Positions 1 to 5,533 of a stretch of 5,669 bases of DNA are shown piece after piece. The stretch's first letter is position 1. Each line of letters begins with the position of its first letter. The DNA is taken from positions 1 to 5,669 of the forward strand of contig CALAVA010000272.1 of assembly GCA_937892025.1 (NCBI GenBank), written 5' to 3'. The notes beneath the pieces are model-generated. The model did no database searches, had not been told where the DNA came from, and saw only the letters and a program-made list of their open reading frames with translations. A program made the translations under genes and the position numbers. This stretch comes from an uncultured Bacteroidales bacterium (GTDB lineage: Bacteria; Bacteroidota; Bacteroidia; Bacteroidales; WCHB1-69).

Positions 1-323
1 TCAGCTGGGCAGTGCCGACAGCCATCGCTATCGGTTTGGAAAACATAATTAGCCTTTTGCCCAATGGCATAATTGTACAAAAACAACAAGGTTGCTCCAT
101 GTCCAGAATTGGTTTTGTCCAAAGGTATCAATAGTGGATATTTTTCTTGTAGTTGTTGCATAATAGAAAAAGTGTTGTCTTTGCTACCATCGTTGGCGAT
201 AACCAAATGAGCCTGATTGCCCTCTTGGGTTATTTGTTCGCAAACGGGGTGCCATTGACCGATAACCTCTTCTATGTTTGCCTCTTCGTTGTAGGCGGGC
301 ATTACAATATACAAAGTGTCCAT
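1..323 (-). CDS. Family 2 glycosyltransferase, DPM/DPG-synthase-like, 3' part missing
   Basis: The first 107 codons of a GT-A fold glycosyltransferase are present; the gene runs off the left edge. Seen directly: an N-terminal beta strand leading to MPAYNEE (residues 8-14), the nucleotide-sugar loop ANDGSKDNT (43-51), NSGHGAT (72-78) and FQTDSD (95-100), whose aspartates match the metal/nucleotide-binding DxD of the family. NSGHGAT plus TDSDG is typical of the dolichyl-phosphate mannose / polyprenyl-phosphate glucose synthase group, which transfers a sugar from a nucleotide donor to a lipid phosphate at the inner membrane. The start is the ATG 4 bp after the stop of the GtrA-family gene, so it is probably translationally coupled. 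The GtrA neighbour supports a lipid-linked sugar role (inference). The residues just after TDSDG (CRHCPA) differ from the Gln-Thr usual there. The donor sugar and C-terminal membrane helices cannot be judged. Confidence 0.88.
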   Translation of the reverse strand, partial: MDTLYIVMPAYNEEANIEEVIGQWHPVCEQITQEGNQAHLVIANDGSKDNTFSIMQQLQEKYPLLIPLDKTNSGHGATLLFLYNYAIGQKANYVFQTDSDGCRHCPA

Positions 324-327
324 GATG

Positions 328-813
328 TTATTTTGATTTTTTAAACGTAACAAATTTATTCAAAAAGAACTGAAATAAGGCAACTACAAATATAGAGATG
401 AACTTTACAATGATAAAATGCCAATCATAAGAATTGTCAGATATGGCTTCTATGTTATTTGTTCCCATGCTTATGCCAAAAAAGGTTATCGGTTTGTGAT
501 ACCCCCACAAGGCATCTCCGAGTATCAAAATAAGCAAAGACAGCAACAAGCCTAAAAAACCTACGGTATAGAATTTTAAGGCTCGCTCCAACAATTTGTC
601 GGTTTGTTTAAAATTGAGATAAGCATTGAGAAAAAAACTGACAGTGATTCCCGTAAAAACACCTATAATATTTGAAATCAAAGAGTTGATTCCAATTTCA
701 TTCAATATAACAGTGATAAAAAAATCTAAGGAGGAGCAAAAGCCTCCGATAATTCCGTATAGGATAAAATTTTTGTATTTAATAAATATTTGTTTTATCT
801 TTTCTGCAACCAT
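328..813 (-). CDS. GtrA-family integral membrane protein, putative lipid-linked sugar flippase
   Basis: A 161-residue protein with four hydrophobic segments at about 16-36, 45-63, 78-98 and 132-152, which is the normal size and topology of the GtrA family (PF04138). Two family-like signatures follow helices 2 and 4: SFFLNAYLNFK (59-69) and FFLNKFVTFKKS (149-160). Members are proposed to flip or help transfer polyprenyl-phosphate sugars across the inner membrane for O-antigen or cell-wall glycosylation; this is family knowledge, not shown here. The loop between helices 3 and 4 (about 99-131) is rather long. The ATG lies inside the end of glf (19-bp overlap), and the next gene is a DPM-like glycosyltransferase 4 bp downstream, the classic partner that would load the lipid. 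The start is chosen because it leaves the usual short charged N-terminus before helix 1. Confidence 0.87.
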   Translation of the reverse strand: MVAEKIKQIFIKYKNFILYGIIGGFCSSLDFFITVILNEIGINSLISNIIGVFTGITVSFFLNAYLNFKQTDKLLERALKFYTVGFLGLLLSLLILILGDALWGYHKPITFFGISMGTNNIEAISDNSYDWHFIIVKFISIFVVALFQFFLNKFVTFKKSK

Positions 814-1910
814 TGTTCTACTCTATTCATGGCAGAGTCTATTGCCGAGTCCATATTATAGTATTTGTATTCTGCCAAACGCCCGATAAAAAGATGGGTT
901 TTGTTATCTTCCAAAATTTTAACTTCTTGCATATAGCGTTCTCTTAAGCGGTCGTTTTCTTGGTTGGGCATGGTATAAAAGGGCAATCCTTCGGCCGATG
1001 GATATTCATAGCAAATGGTAGTTTTTGGGGATTTTTCGCCCGTCATTTGCTTAAATTCCGTAATGCGCGTATAATCATAATCGTTGGGATAATTCACCAC
1101 AGGTGCCACTTGAAATTGCTCTTGGTCTAAAGTTTGAAAATGCAGTTTGACAGAACGATAGGTGAGTTTGCCGTATTGATAGCCAAAAAACCTATCCAAT
1201 TCTCCTGTATAAACTATCAGTTGCGGGTTCAATTCCTCTTTGATAGACAGATAGTCAATGCCTAACAAAACAGCGATGTTTTCATGGGCTATCATGTTGT
1301 TAATCATTGCTGTATATCCGTTAATAGGCAAACCTTGATATTTGTCGGTAAAATAGCGACTATCGTTATTGGTTCTAACGGGTATTCTTCCTGCCAAAGC
1401 AGGCGACAAGTCTTCCGGATTGCAAGCCCATTGTTTTTGTGTATAATGCTCAAAAAACAAACGATACAAATGTTCTCCAACTTGAGAGACAACAACATCT
1501 CTAAACGATTGGGGCGGATTGTTAAAAGTAGATTTTTCCACTTCTTGTTTAAGAAAATCTTCCACCTCATCGTTTGATAATTGTAAGCCAAAAACTGTAT
1601 TTAAGGTGTTTCTATTGATAGGAAAATTGATAAGATTTCCGTTTGCAAAACTCAACACATGGTGTTGGAAGTTGGAAAATTCTGCAAACCTATTCACAAA
1701 ACGCCATACTTTTTCTATTTTTGTATGAAAAATATGCGGTCCGTAACGATGAACGGTAATGCCTGCTGTATCTTTATAATCATAGATTTGTCCGGCAAGA
1801 TGTTTTTTCTCTTCTACAATAAGAACCTTGTATCCTTTTTCTGCCAAAAGTCGGGCAGCAGTAGTGCCACTAAGCCCACCTCCTACTACTACAATATCGT
1901 AAAATGCCAT
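795..1910 (-). CDS. glf: UDP-galactopyranose mutase
   Basis: A 371-residue flavoenzyme that interconverts UDP-galactopyranose and UDP-galactofuranose (EC 5.4.99.9) in the cytosol, supplying Galf for surface glycans. Seen: the FAD dinucleotide-binding motif GGGLSG at 10-15 after a beta strand, a second acidic strand end VEEKKHLAG (32-40), GPHIFHT (57-63), YTQKQW (156-161), RIPVRTNNDSRYF (175-187), LPINGYT (194-200), TRITEFK (281-287) and the C-terminal GRLAEYKYYNMD (343-354) closing the FAD site. W161, R175 or R180, R282, Y312 and the Y348/Y350 pair fall where the substrate-binding Trp, Arg and Tyr residues of bacterial Glf enzymes lie. Length is close to the usual 365-390. It is the first gene of the minus-strand operon, with a -7 box about 23 bp upstream; its last 19 bp overlap the GtrA-family gene. 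No break or odd feature was seen. Confidence 0.97.
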   Translation of the reverse strand: MAFYDIVVVGGGLSGTTAARLLAEKGYKVLIVEEKKHLAGQIYDYKDTAGITVHRYGPHIFHTKIEKVWRFVNRFAEFSNFQHHVLSFANGNLINFPINRNTLNTVFGLQLSNDEVEDFLKQEVEKSTFNNPPQSFRDVVVSQVGEHLYRLFFEHYTQKQWACNPEDLSPALAGRIPVRTNNDSRYFTDKYQGLPINGYTAMINNMIAHENIAVLLGIDYLSIKEELNPQLIVYTGELDRFFGYQYGKLTYRSVKLHFQTLDQEQFQVAPVVNYPNDYDYTRITEFKQMTGEKSPKTTICYEYPSAEGLPFYTMPNQENDRLRERYMQEVKILEDNKTHLFIGRLAEYKYYNMDSAIDSAMNRVEQWLQKR

Positions 1911-1932
1911 ATTTTTTTTGATTCCTAAAATG

Positions 1933-1940
1933 CAAAGATA
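1933..1940 (-). promoter_or_regulatory. Bacteroidota-type -7 element for the glf operon
   Basis: Read on the minus strand this is TATCTTTG, an exact match to TAnnTTTG, the -7 element recognised by the primary sigma factor of Bacteroidota. It lies 22 bp before the glf ATG, predicting a short leader of about 15 nt. No good TTTG -33 box is seen at the usual 17-23 bp upstream spacing, so the assignment rests on the -7 match and position. Confidence 0.5.
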
Positions 1941-1991
1941 ATAAAATTTTCTAAATCAGTTGAATTGTAAGAATAAATATTTTCATTTATA

Positions 1992-2020
1992 GCCTCAAAG
2001 AAACTTTGCCTACAAAGAAA
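1992..2020. repeat. Imperfect 12/13-bp direct repeat with interleaved palindromes in the divergent promoter region
   Basis: GCCTCAAAGAAA (1992-2003) and GCCTACAAAGAAA (2008-2020) are the same word apart from one inserted A. CTTTG (2004-2008) between them is complementary to both CAAAG copies (1996-2000 and 2013-2017), so two mutually exclusive 5-bp palindromes with 3- and 4-nt centres are possible. It sits between the two divergent -7 boxes, about 37 bp upstream of the queD box and 50 bp upstream of the glf box. That would suit an operator; no regulator is identified, and in such AT-rich sequence chance is possible. Confidence 0.35.
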
Positions 2021-2056
2021 AAATTACGATAACGACTTTTTGATAAAAAAAATATA

Positions 2057-2064
2057 TACCTTTG
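2057..2064 (+). promoter_or_regulatory. Bacteroidota-type -7 element for the queD operon
   Basis: TACCTTTG matches TAnnTTTG and lies 32 bp before the queD ATG, predicting transcription from about position 2071 and a leader near 26 nt. The nearest TTTG (2039-2042) is only 14 bp upstream, shorter than the usual -33 spacing, so the upstream box is weak. A short palindrome, GCAAT-AA-ATTGC (2064-2075), covers the likely start site. No promoter-like motif was seen before the antiporter gene or folB, so this one probably serves all three genes. Confidence 0.5.
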
Positions 2065-2096
2065 CAATAAATTGCTAATATTGTAAAACAACACAC

Positions 2097-2567
2097 ATGA
2101 AGTCAAGAATACGTGTAACTAAGATATTTACTTTTGAGATGGCTCATGCCCTTGAAAAATATGACGGTCCCTGCAAAAATATACATGGACATTCCTATCG
2201 TTTGCAAGTTACAGTAGCAGGCTATCCTAAAGAAAATATCAATGACCCCAAAAATGGAATGGTGATTGATTTTGGAGATTTAAAAAAAATAGTAGAAACC
2301 CATATTATTCAAAAGTTTGACCATGCTATTGTCTTGGGAAAAAATGCAGATACTCAAATTATTAAAGCCTTATCTACAGAACAACAAAAGTTGGTTTTGA
2401 CAGATTATACACCTACGTCTGAAAATTTATTGCTTGATTTTGTAGAAACACTAATGCAAGCATTAAACAACGGAGGCAATCGTTTGGTTAGTGTCATTTT
2501 ATCAGAAACCGCAAGTTCTTATGTTGAATGGAAAGCAGAAGACTATCTTGCTGAAAACGAGGCGTAA
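2097..2567 (+). CDS. queD: 6-carboxy-5,6,7,8-tetrahydropterin synthase (QueD)
   Basis: A 156-residue member of the 6-pyruvoyl-tetrahydropterin synthase / QueD superfamily (COG0720). QueD converts 7,8-dihydroneopterin triphosphate to 6-carboxytetrahydropterin (EC 4.1.2.50), an early step of queuosine (7-deazaguanine) synthesis in the cytosol. Seen: three zinc-ligand histidines H17 (FEMAH), H30 and H32 (IHGH); catalytic C26 spaced as CxxxHGH, the QueD spacing rather than the CxxxxxHGH of PTPS or the Glu version of PTPS-III; MVIDFGDLK (55-63); the catalytic Asp-His pair D75-H76 (FDHAIVL); PTSEN (106-110); and the pterin-anchoring glutamate E137 (LSETASS). A roughly 30-residue segment between DHAIVL and PTSEN makes it longer than the 120-residue E. 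coli enzyme, which is common in this family. It is first in the plus operon. Specificity for queuosine rests on motif spacing only; no other queuosine gene is in view. Confidence 0.9.
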   Translation: MKSRIRVTKIFTFEMAHALEKYDGPCKNIHGHSYRLQVTVAGYPKENINDPKNGMVIDFGDLKKIVETHIIQKFDHAIVLGKNADTQIIKALSTEQQKLVLTDYTPTSENLLLDFVETLMQALNNGGNRLVSVILSETASSYVEWKAEDYLAENEA

Positions 2568-2619
2568 ATGATATTTAAATGATAATTAAATGATGATTAA
2601 AATAAAAATAAAATAGAAA
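2565..2619 (+). repeat. 11-bp AT-rich tandem repeat between queD and the antiporter gene
   Basis: Five consecutive 11-bp units begin at the queD stop codon: TAAATGATATT, TAAATGATAAT, TAAATGATGAT, TAAAATAAAAA and TAAAATAGAAA. The first three are near-identical; the last two keep TAAA and drift. Because 11 is not a multiple of 3, the leading TAA of successive units falls in different frames, so readthrough from queD is blocked in all three. The array ends in an A-rich leader just before the antiporter ATG. The gap shows no terminator hairpin and no -7 box. Confidence 0.7.
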
Positions 2620-2625
2620 AAAAAC

Positions 2626-4869
2626 ATGTCTGAAGAATTGCATCTTGTAACAGATTTAGCTTTAATATTGATTTCTGCTGGCATTATAACGTTGGTTTTT
2701 AAGTTATTAAAACAGCCTGTGGTTTTAGGATATATCGTTGCGGGTTTTTTTGTCGGGCCACATTTCGGCATTTTCCCAACGGTAGTAGAAATGCAAAGTG
2801 TGCAAGAATGGTCGGAGATTGGTATCATATTCCTTTTGTTTGCTTTGGGTTTGGAATTTAGTTTTAAGAAACTATTCACCTTAGGGAGTACAGCCTTTAT
2901 CACTGCGGGTACTGAAGTTATTTTGGTGGCTTTGTTGGGCATGTTCATTGGGCAGCTAATGGGTTGGACGATGATGGAAAGTATATTCTTGGGCGGTATG
3001 TTATGTATGTCTTCAACAGTGATTGTCATCAAAGCCTTTGAAGATTTGGGTGTTATGCAGCAAAAATTTGCCAATATCACCCTCGTTGTGCTTATCATTC
3101 AAGATTTGGTGGCTATTTTGATGATGGTTTTGTTATCCACGGCTGCTGTCGGACAACAATTTGCGGGAACGGACATCTTATTCAATATCTTAAAATTGGT
3201 ATTCTTCCTCATTTTGTGGTTTTTGATTGGTATTTATATCTTGCCGACATTTTTCAACAAGTTTCGCAATTATATGAACGATGAAACTTTGTTAATCTTT
3301 TCCATTGGCTTATGTTTTGGAATGGTTGTTTTGGCGACACATACGGGCTTTTCTTCTGCCTTAGGTGCTTTTGTGATGGGTTCTATTTTGGCTGAAACCG
3401 TAGAAGCAGAGCGTATTGAACGATTGACAAAACAAATAAAAGATTTGTTCGGAGCCATTTTTTTCGTCTCTGTCGGTATGATGGTTGACCCACACATTTT
3501 GGCTACTTATTGGTTGCCTATACTGATATTGACATTTGTTACCATTTTTGGAAAAACCTTGTTTTCCGCCTTTGGAGTACTCCTTTCAGGACAAAACCTT
3601 AAAACCGCCTTTCAGGTTGGAGCAAGTTTGTCTCAAATTGGTGAGTTCGCCTTTATCATTGCCACTTTAGGATTGTCCTTAAATGTGTTGAGCGATTATA
3701 TCTATCCGATTATTGTTGCTGTTTCTGTCATCACAACTTTTACTACACCTTATTGCATCAGAGCCTCAGAGCCTGTTGCCCTATGGATAGAAAACCATTT
3801 GCCACAAAAATTTGTCGTTCTCCTAAATAAATATGCTTCGGGTTCAAATACTATTCCAAAAGATAGTGCATGGAAAAAAATGATAAAAACCTATATTCTC
3901 CGAATGGTGATTATGTCTGTATTGGTTATTGCCATCATCACCTTTTCTTTTGTTTGGTTTTTCCCTTTTGTGCAAGGCTATATTGCTGACCCTTGGGGAG
4001 ATGTTTTGTGTGCCGTGGCAACCATCTTGGCAATTGCCCCATTTTTGCGAGGAATGCTCACCGGTGGAAAAGAAGATATTGCTATTATCCATCAATTGTG
4101 GGACAACAGCAAATACAACCGAGCACCTATTGTCGCCTTGTTGCTCTTGAGGATATTTTTGGTGGTACTCTATTTGGGTATCGTACTTTCTAAAGCCTTC
4201 TCTTCTATCTCTTGGATTATCATTGTCGTAGCCTTGGCTTTGGGATTGTTCCTGCTTATGTCTAGAATGTCTTTTTTGAGATTCACAAAAATAGAACATC
4301 GATTTATAACCAATTTGACACAACGAGAAGAAGAAGAAAGAAAAAAACACCCTATTCAAACAAGCATACAATCTCAATTTTCAGGAAAAGACATCCATTT
4401 GGCTCAAATTCTTGTCTCCCCAGATTTTGAAATGGTCGGTCAAACAATTGCACAAACAGCCTGTTATGATAAGTACGGAGTTAGCATTGTGAAAATAGAA
4501 CGAGGAAGCAAAGACATTTATCTGCCCTCAGGAGTGGACTATATTTACCCGGGAGATAGACTCGTTATTTTGGGGACAGATAAACAAATTTCCTCTTTCC
4601 AAAAATGGGTAGAAGATACTGAAAACAAACCAGTTAAACATAAAAAAAATATGCAGTTGGCCTCTTTTGTCATCACCCCAAATTCTAAATATCTCAATTT
4701 GACAATAGCAGAATCTGGAATTAGAGAAAAAGGAGGCTGTATGGTCGTCTGTGTGGAAAGAAACGGCATAGAAACCTTTAATCCACCGCTGACTATGAAA
4801 TTCAGAGAAAACGATTTGATTTGGGTGGTGGGAGAAAAAACGAATGTCAAAAATGTCGGTAATAATTAG
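2626..4869 (+). CDS. CPA2-type cation:proton antiporter with extra membrane domain and two RCK_C domains
   Basis: A 747-residue inner-membrane protein. Residues about 8-380 form a Na+/H+ exchanger domain (PF00999) related to KefB/KefC: VVLGYIVAGFFVGP (32-45), GLEFSF (75-80), the ion-binding aspartate in IIQD (157-160), SSALGAFVMGSILAE (243-257), SVGMMVDP (282-289) and SQIGEFAFII (336-345). A linker (about 385-420) follows, then four more hydrophobic segments near 423-445, 459-476, 500-520 and 527-546. The charged stretch QREEEERKKH (566-575) leads to two RCK_C (TrkA-C) like domains at about 588-663 and 676-745, each with a matching strand pattern (GDRLVILG and NDLIWVVGE). No GxGxxG Rossmann RCK_N is present, unlike KefC. 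It probably exchanges K+ or Na+ for H+ with cytosolic ligand control; the ion is not determinable. The start follows an A-rich leader, and the hydrophobic exchanger domain begins soon after it. The folB gene follows after 3 bp. Confidence 0.92.
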   Translation: MSEELHLVTDLALILISAGIITLVFKLLKQPVVLGYIVAGFFVGPHFGIFPTVVEMQSVQEWSEIGIIFLLFALGLEFSFKKLFTLGSTAFITAGTEVILVALLGMFIGQLMGWTMMESIFLGGMLCMSSTVIVIKAFEDLGVMQQKFANITLVVLIIQDLVAILMMVLLSTAAVGQQFAGTDILFNILKLVFFLILWFLIGIYILPTFFNKFRNYMNDETLLIFSIGLCFGMVVLATHTGFSSALGAFVMGSILAETVEAERIERLTKQIKDLFGAIFFVSVGMMVDPHILATYWLPILILTFVTIFGKTLFSAFGVLLSGQNLKTAFQVGASLSQIGEFAFIIATLGLSLNVLSDYIYPIIVAVSVITTFTTPYCIRASEPVALWIENHLPQKFVVLLNKYASGSNTIPKDSAWKKMIKTYILRMVIMSVLVIAIITFSFVWFFPFVQGYIADPWGDVLCAVATILAIAPFLRGMLTGGKEDIAIIHQLWDNSKYNRAPIVALLLLRIFLVVLYLGIVLSKAFSSISWIIIVVALALGLFLLMSRMSFLRFTKIEHRFITNLTQREEEERKKHPIQTSIQSQFSGKDIHLAQILVSPDFEMVGQTIAQTACYDKYGVSIVKIERGSKDIYLPSGVDYIYPGDRLVILGTDKQISSFQKWVEDTENKPVKHKKNMQLASFVITPNSKYLNLTIAESGIREKGGCMVVCVERNGIETFNPPLTMKFRENDLIWVVGEKTNVKNVGNN

Positions 4870-4872
4870 ATT

Positions 4873-5250
4873 ATGGCAAAGATAAATATCAAGGGAATGA
4901 AATTTTATGCCTTCCATGGCTGTTTTGACGAAGAAAAAATTGTCGGCACCCATTTTTTGGTGAATTGTAGCATAGAAACAGCCGTCACACAAGCCACCAT
5001 AGACGATGATTTGACAAAAACAATCAACTATCAAGATGTCTATAAGCTGATTGCTGAACAAATGAAAATATCTTCTAACCTATTAGAACATGTCGCAGGT
5101 AGAATTATCAAAGCCATTAAAGAAACTTTTGCAGAAGTTAAGCATGTTGAGGTAGAGATACGCAAACTTAATCCTCCATTGGGAGGACAAATAAACTATG
5201 TCTCTGTAGAAATGACCGATAGCGACCTCTACCTCAATAAGAACTTATAG
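4873..5250 (+). CDS. folB: Dihydroneopterin aldolase
   Basis: A 125-residue enzyme of folate synthesis (EC 4.1.2.25), cleaving 7,8-dihydroneopterin to 6-hydroxymethyl-7,8-dihydropterin and glycolaldehyde in the cytosol; family members form octamers. Seen in family order: FYAFHGCFDEEKIVG (11-25), with H15 and E21 at the position of the conserved active-site glutamate; TINYQDVYKLI (50-60), carrying the pterin-contacting Tyr at 53; NLLEHVAGRII (69-79), where E72 would anchor the pterin ring; and VEVEIRKLNPPL (92-103), with K88 or a close neighbour as the catalytic lysine. Length is normal (115-130). The ATG is 3 bp after the antiporter stop, which suggests coupled translation, and the queD gene upstream works on the same pterin family. 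Palindromic sequence, probably including the transcription terminator, begins 5 bp after the stop. Confidence 0.95.
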   Translation: MAKINIKGMKFYAFHGCFDEEKIVGTHFLVNCSIETAVTQATIDDDLTKTINYQDVYKLIAEQMKISSNLLEHVAGRIIKAIKETFAEVKHVEVEIRKLNPPLGGQINYVSVEMTDSDLYLNKNL

Positions 5251-5255
5251 CAAAT

Positions 5256-5273
5256 AAAGGCTTGCCCGCCTTT
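5256..5273 (+). terminator. Short hairpin after folB
   Basis: AAAGGC (5256-5261) and GCCTTT (5268-5273) form a perfect 6-bp stem with a TTGCCC loop, starting 5 bp after the folB stop. The stem ends in TTT but no longer T tract follows, so it is only a weak intrinsic terminator candidate. Its loop also holds the left half of the TGCCCGC/GCGGGCA pair that brackets the hairpin cluster, so the two structures would compete. Confidence 0.35.
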
Positions 5274-5288
5274 CACCACCGCTACCTC

Positions 5289-5327
5289 TTTCATACTTTC
5301 TTTGGGGTTTTCAAAGAAAGTATGAAA
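5289..5327 (+). terminator. Perfect 16-bp inverted repeat, likely terminator of the queD-folB operon
   Basis: TTTCATACTTTCTTTG (5289-5304) and CAAAGAAAGTATGAAA (5312-5327) are exact reverse complements around a 7-nt loop, GGGTTTT. On the plus strand a G-U pair (5305/5311) can close the loop further. The right arm is followed by the T-rich TTATTATTCTT. Position 38 bp after the folB stop and the T-rich side favour termination of the plus operon. The stem is AT-rich and unusually long and perfect for an ordinary terminator, so it may instead belong to a repeat element. Confidence 0.5.
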
Positions 5328-5395
5328 TTATTATTCTTACTTACTTGCAAATACATCTCTTCCAGCCACCATAGTGAAACTTATACTTTTTTATC

Positions 5396-5422
5396 CTTCA
5401 TTTTCTTTAAAAGAAAATGAAG
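5396..5422. repeat. 27-bp near-perfect palindrome
   Basis: Arms CTTCATTTTCTTT (5396-5408) and AAAGAAAATGAAG (5410-5422) are exact complements around a single A. The left arm resembles that of the 5289-5327 repeat (TTCAT-AC-TTTCTTT) with two bases missing, and the right arm lacks the matching two bases plus compensating changes, so pairing has been kept while sequence changed. Confidence 0.75.
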
Positions 5423-5432
5423 CAAAAGAAGC

Positions 5433-5451
5433 GTTCTTTAATGTAAAGAAC
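5433..5451. repeat. 8-bp-arm inverted repeat
   Basis: GTTCTTTA (5433-5440) and TAAAGAAC (5444-5451) pair exactly around ATG. This is the third of the run, 10 bp after the previous palindrome, and it shares the TTCTTT core with it. Confidence 0.7.
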
Positions 5452-5461
5452 CAAAGCAATA

Positions 5462-5480
5462 TGGTTTCTTTAAGAAACCA
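5462..5480. repeat. 19-bp near-perfect palindrome
   Basis: TGGTTTCTT (5462-5470) and AAGAAACCA (5472-5480) pair exactly around a single T. This is the fourth of the run and again carries the TTTCTT/AAGAAA core, but with different outer bases from the other copies. Confidence 0.7.
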
Positions 5481-5481
5481 C

Positions 5482-5496
5482 GCCCGACAAGCGGGC
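5482..5496. repeat. GC-rich 5-bp hairpin closing the run
   Basis: GCCCG (5482-5486) and CGGGC (5492-5496) form a stem around ACAAG, one base after the preceding palindrome. It stands out as G+C-rich in AT-rich surroundings. Its right arm overlaps GCGGGCA, which can also pair with TGCCCGC at 5263-5269 near folB. Confidence 0.6.
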
Positions 5497-5533
5497 AGAG
5501 GTCAGTCTCTCAACTTCAATCAATAGGAGAATC

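Noticed and set aside
153..344. 63-codon plus-strand open frame over the glycosyltransferase start
   Set aside because: Antisense to the conserved N-terminal glycosyltransferase motifs; the hydrophobic peptide is a frame artefact.
2058..2096. preQ1 riboswitch in front of queD
   Set aside because: The predicted leader is about 26 nt and shows no C-rich loop or A-rich tail pseudoknot of the preQ1-I type.
2097..2567. PTPS-III enzyme that would bypass FolB
   Set aside because: The catalytic position is Cys with CxxxHGH spacing, which fits QueD, and a complete folB lies in the same operon.
3844..4377. 177-codon open frame on the minus strand inside the antiporter gene
   Set aside because: Antisense to a well-supported coding region, with a composition rich in Cys, His, Gln and Phe and no recognisable motif; a codon-bias shadow.
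4528..5061. 177-codon minus-strand open frame across the antiporter-folB junction
   Set aside because: It spans the ends of two convincing plus-strand genes and its peptide has no family features.
5251..5500. CRISPR array or integron attC sites
   Set aside because: The repeats are inverted and differ from one another, there are no regular spacers, and no RYYYAAC/GTTRRRY pairs were found.
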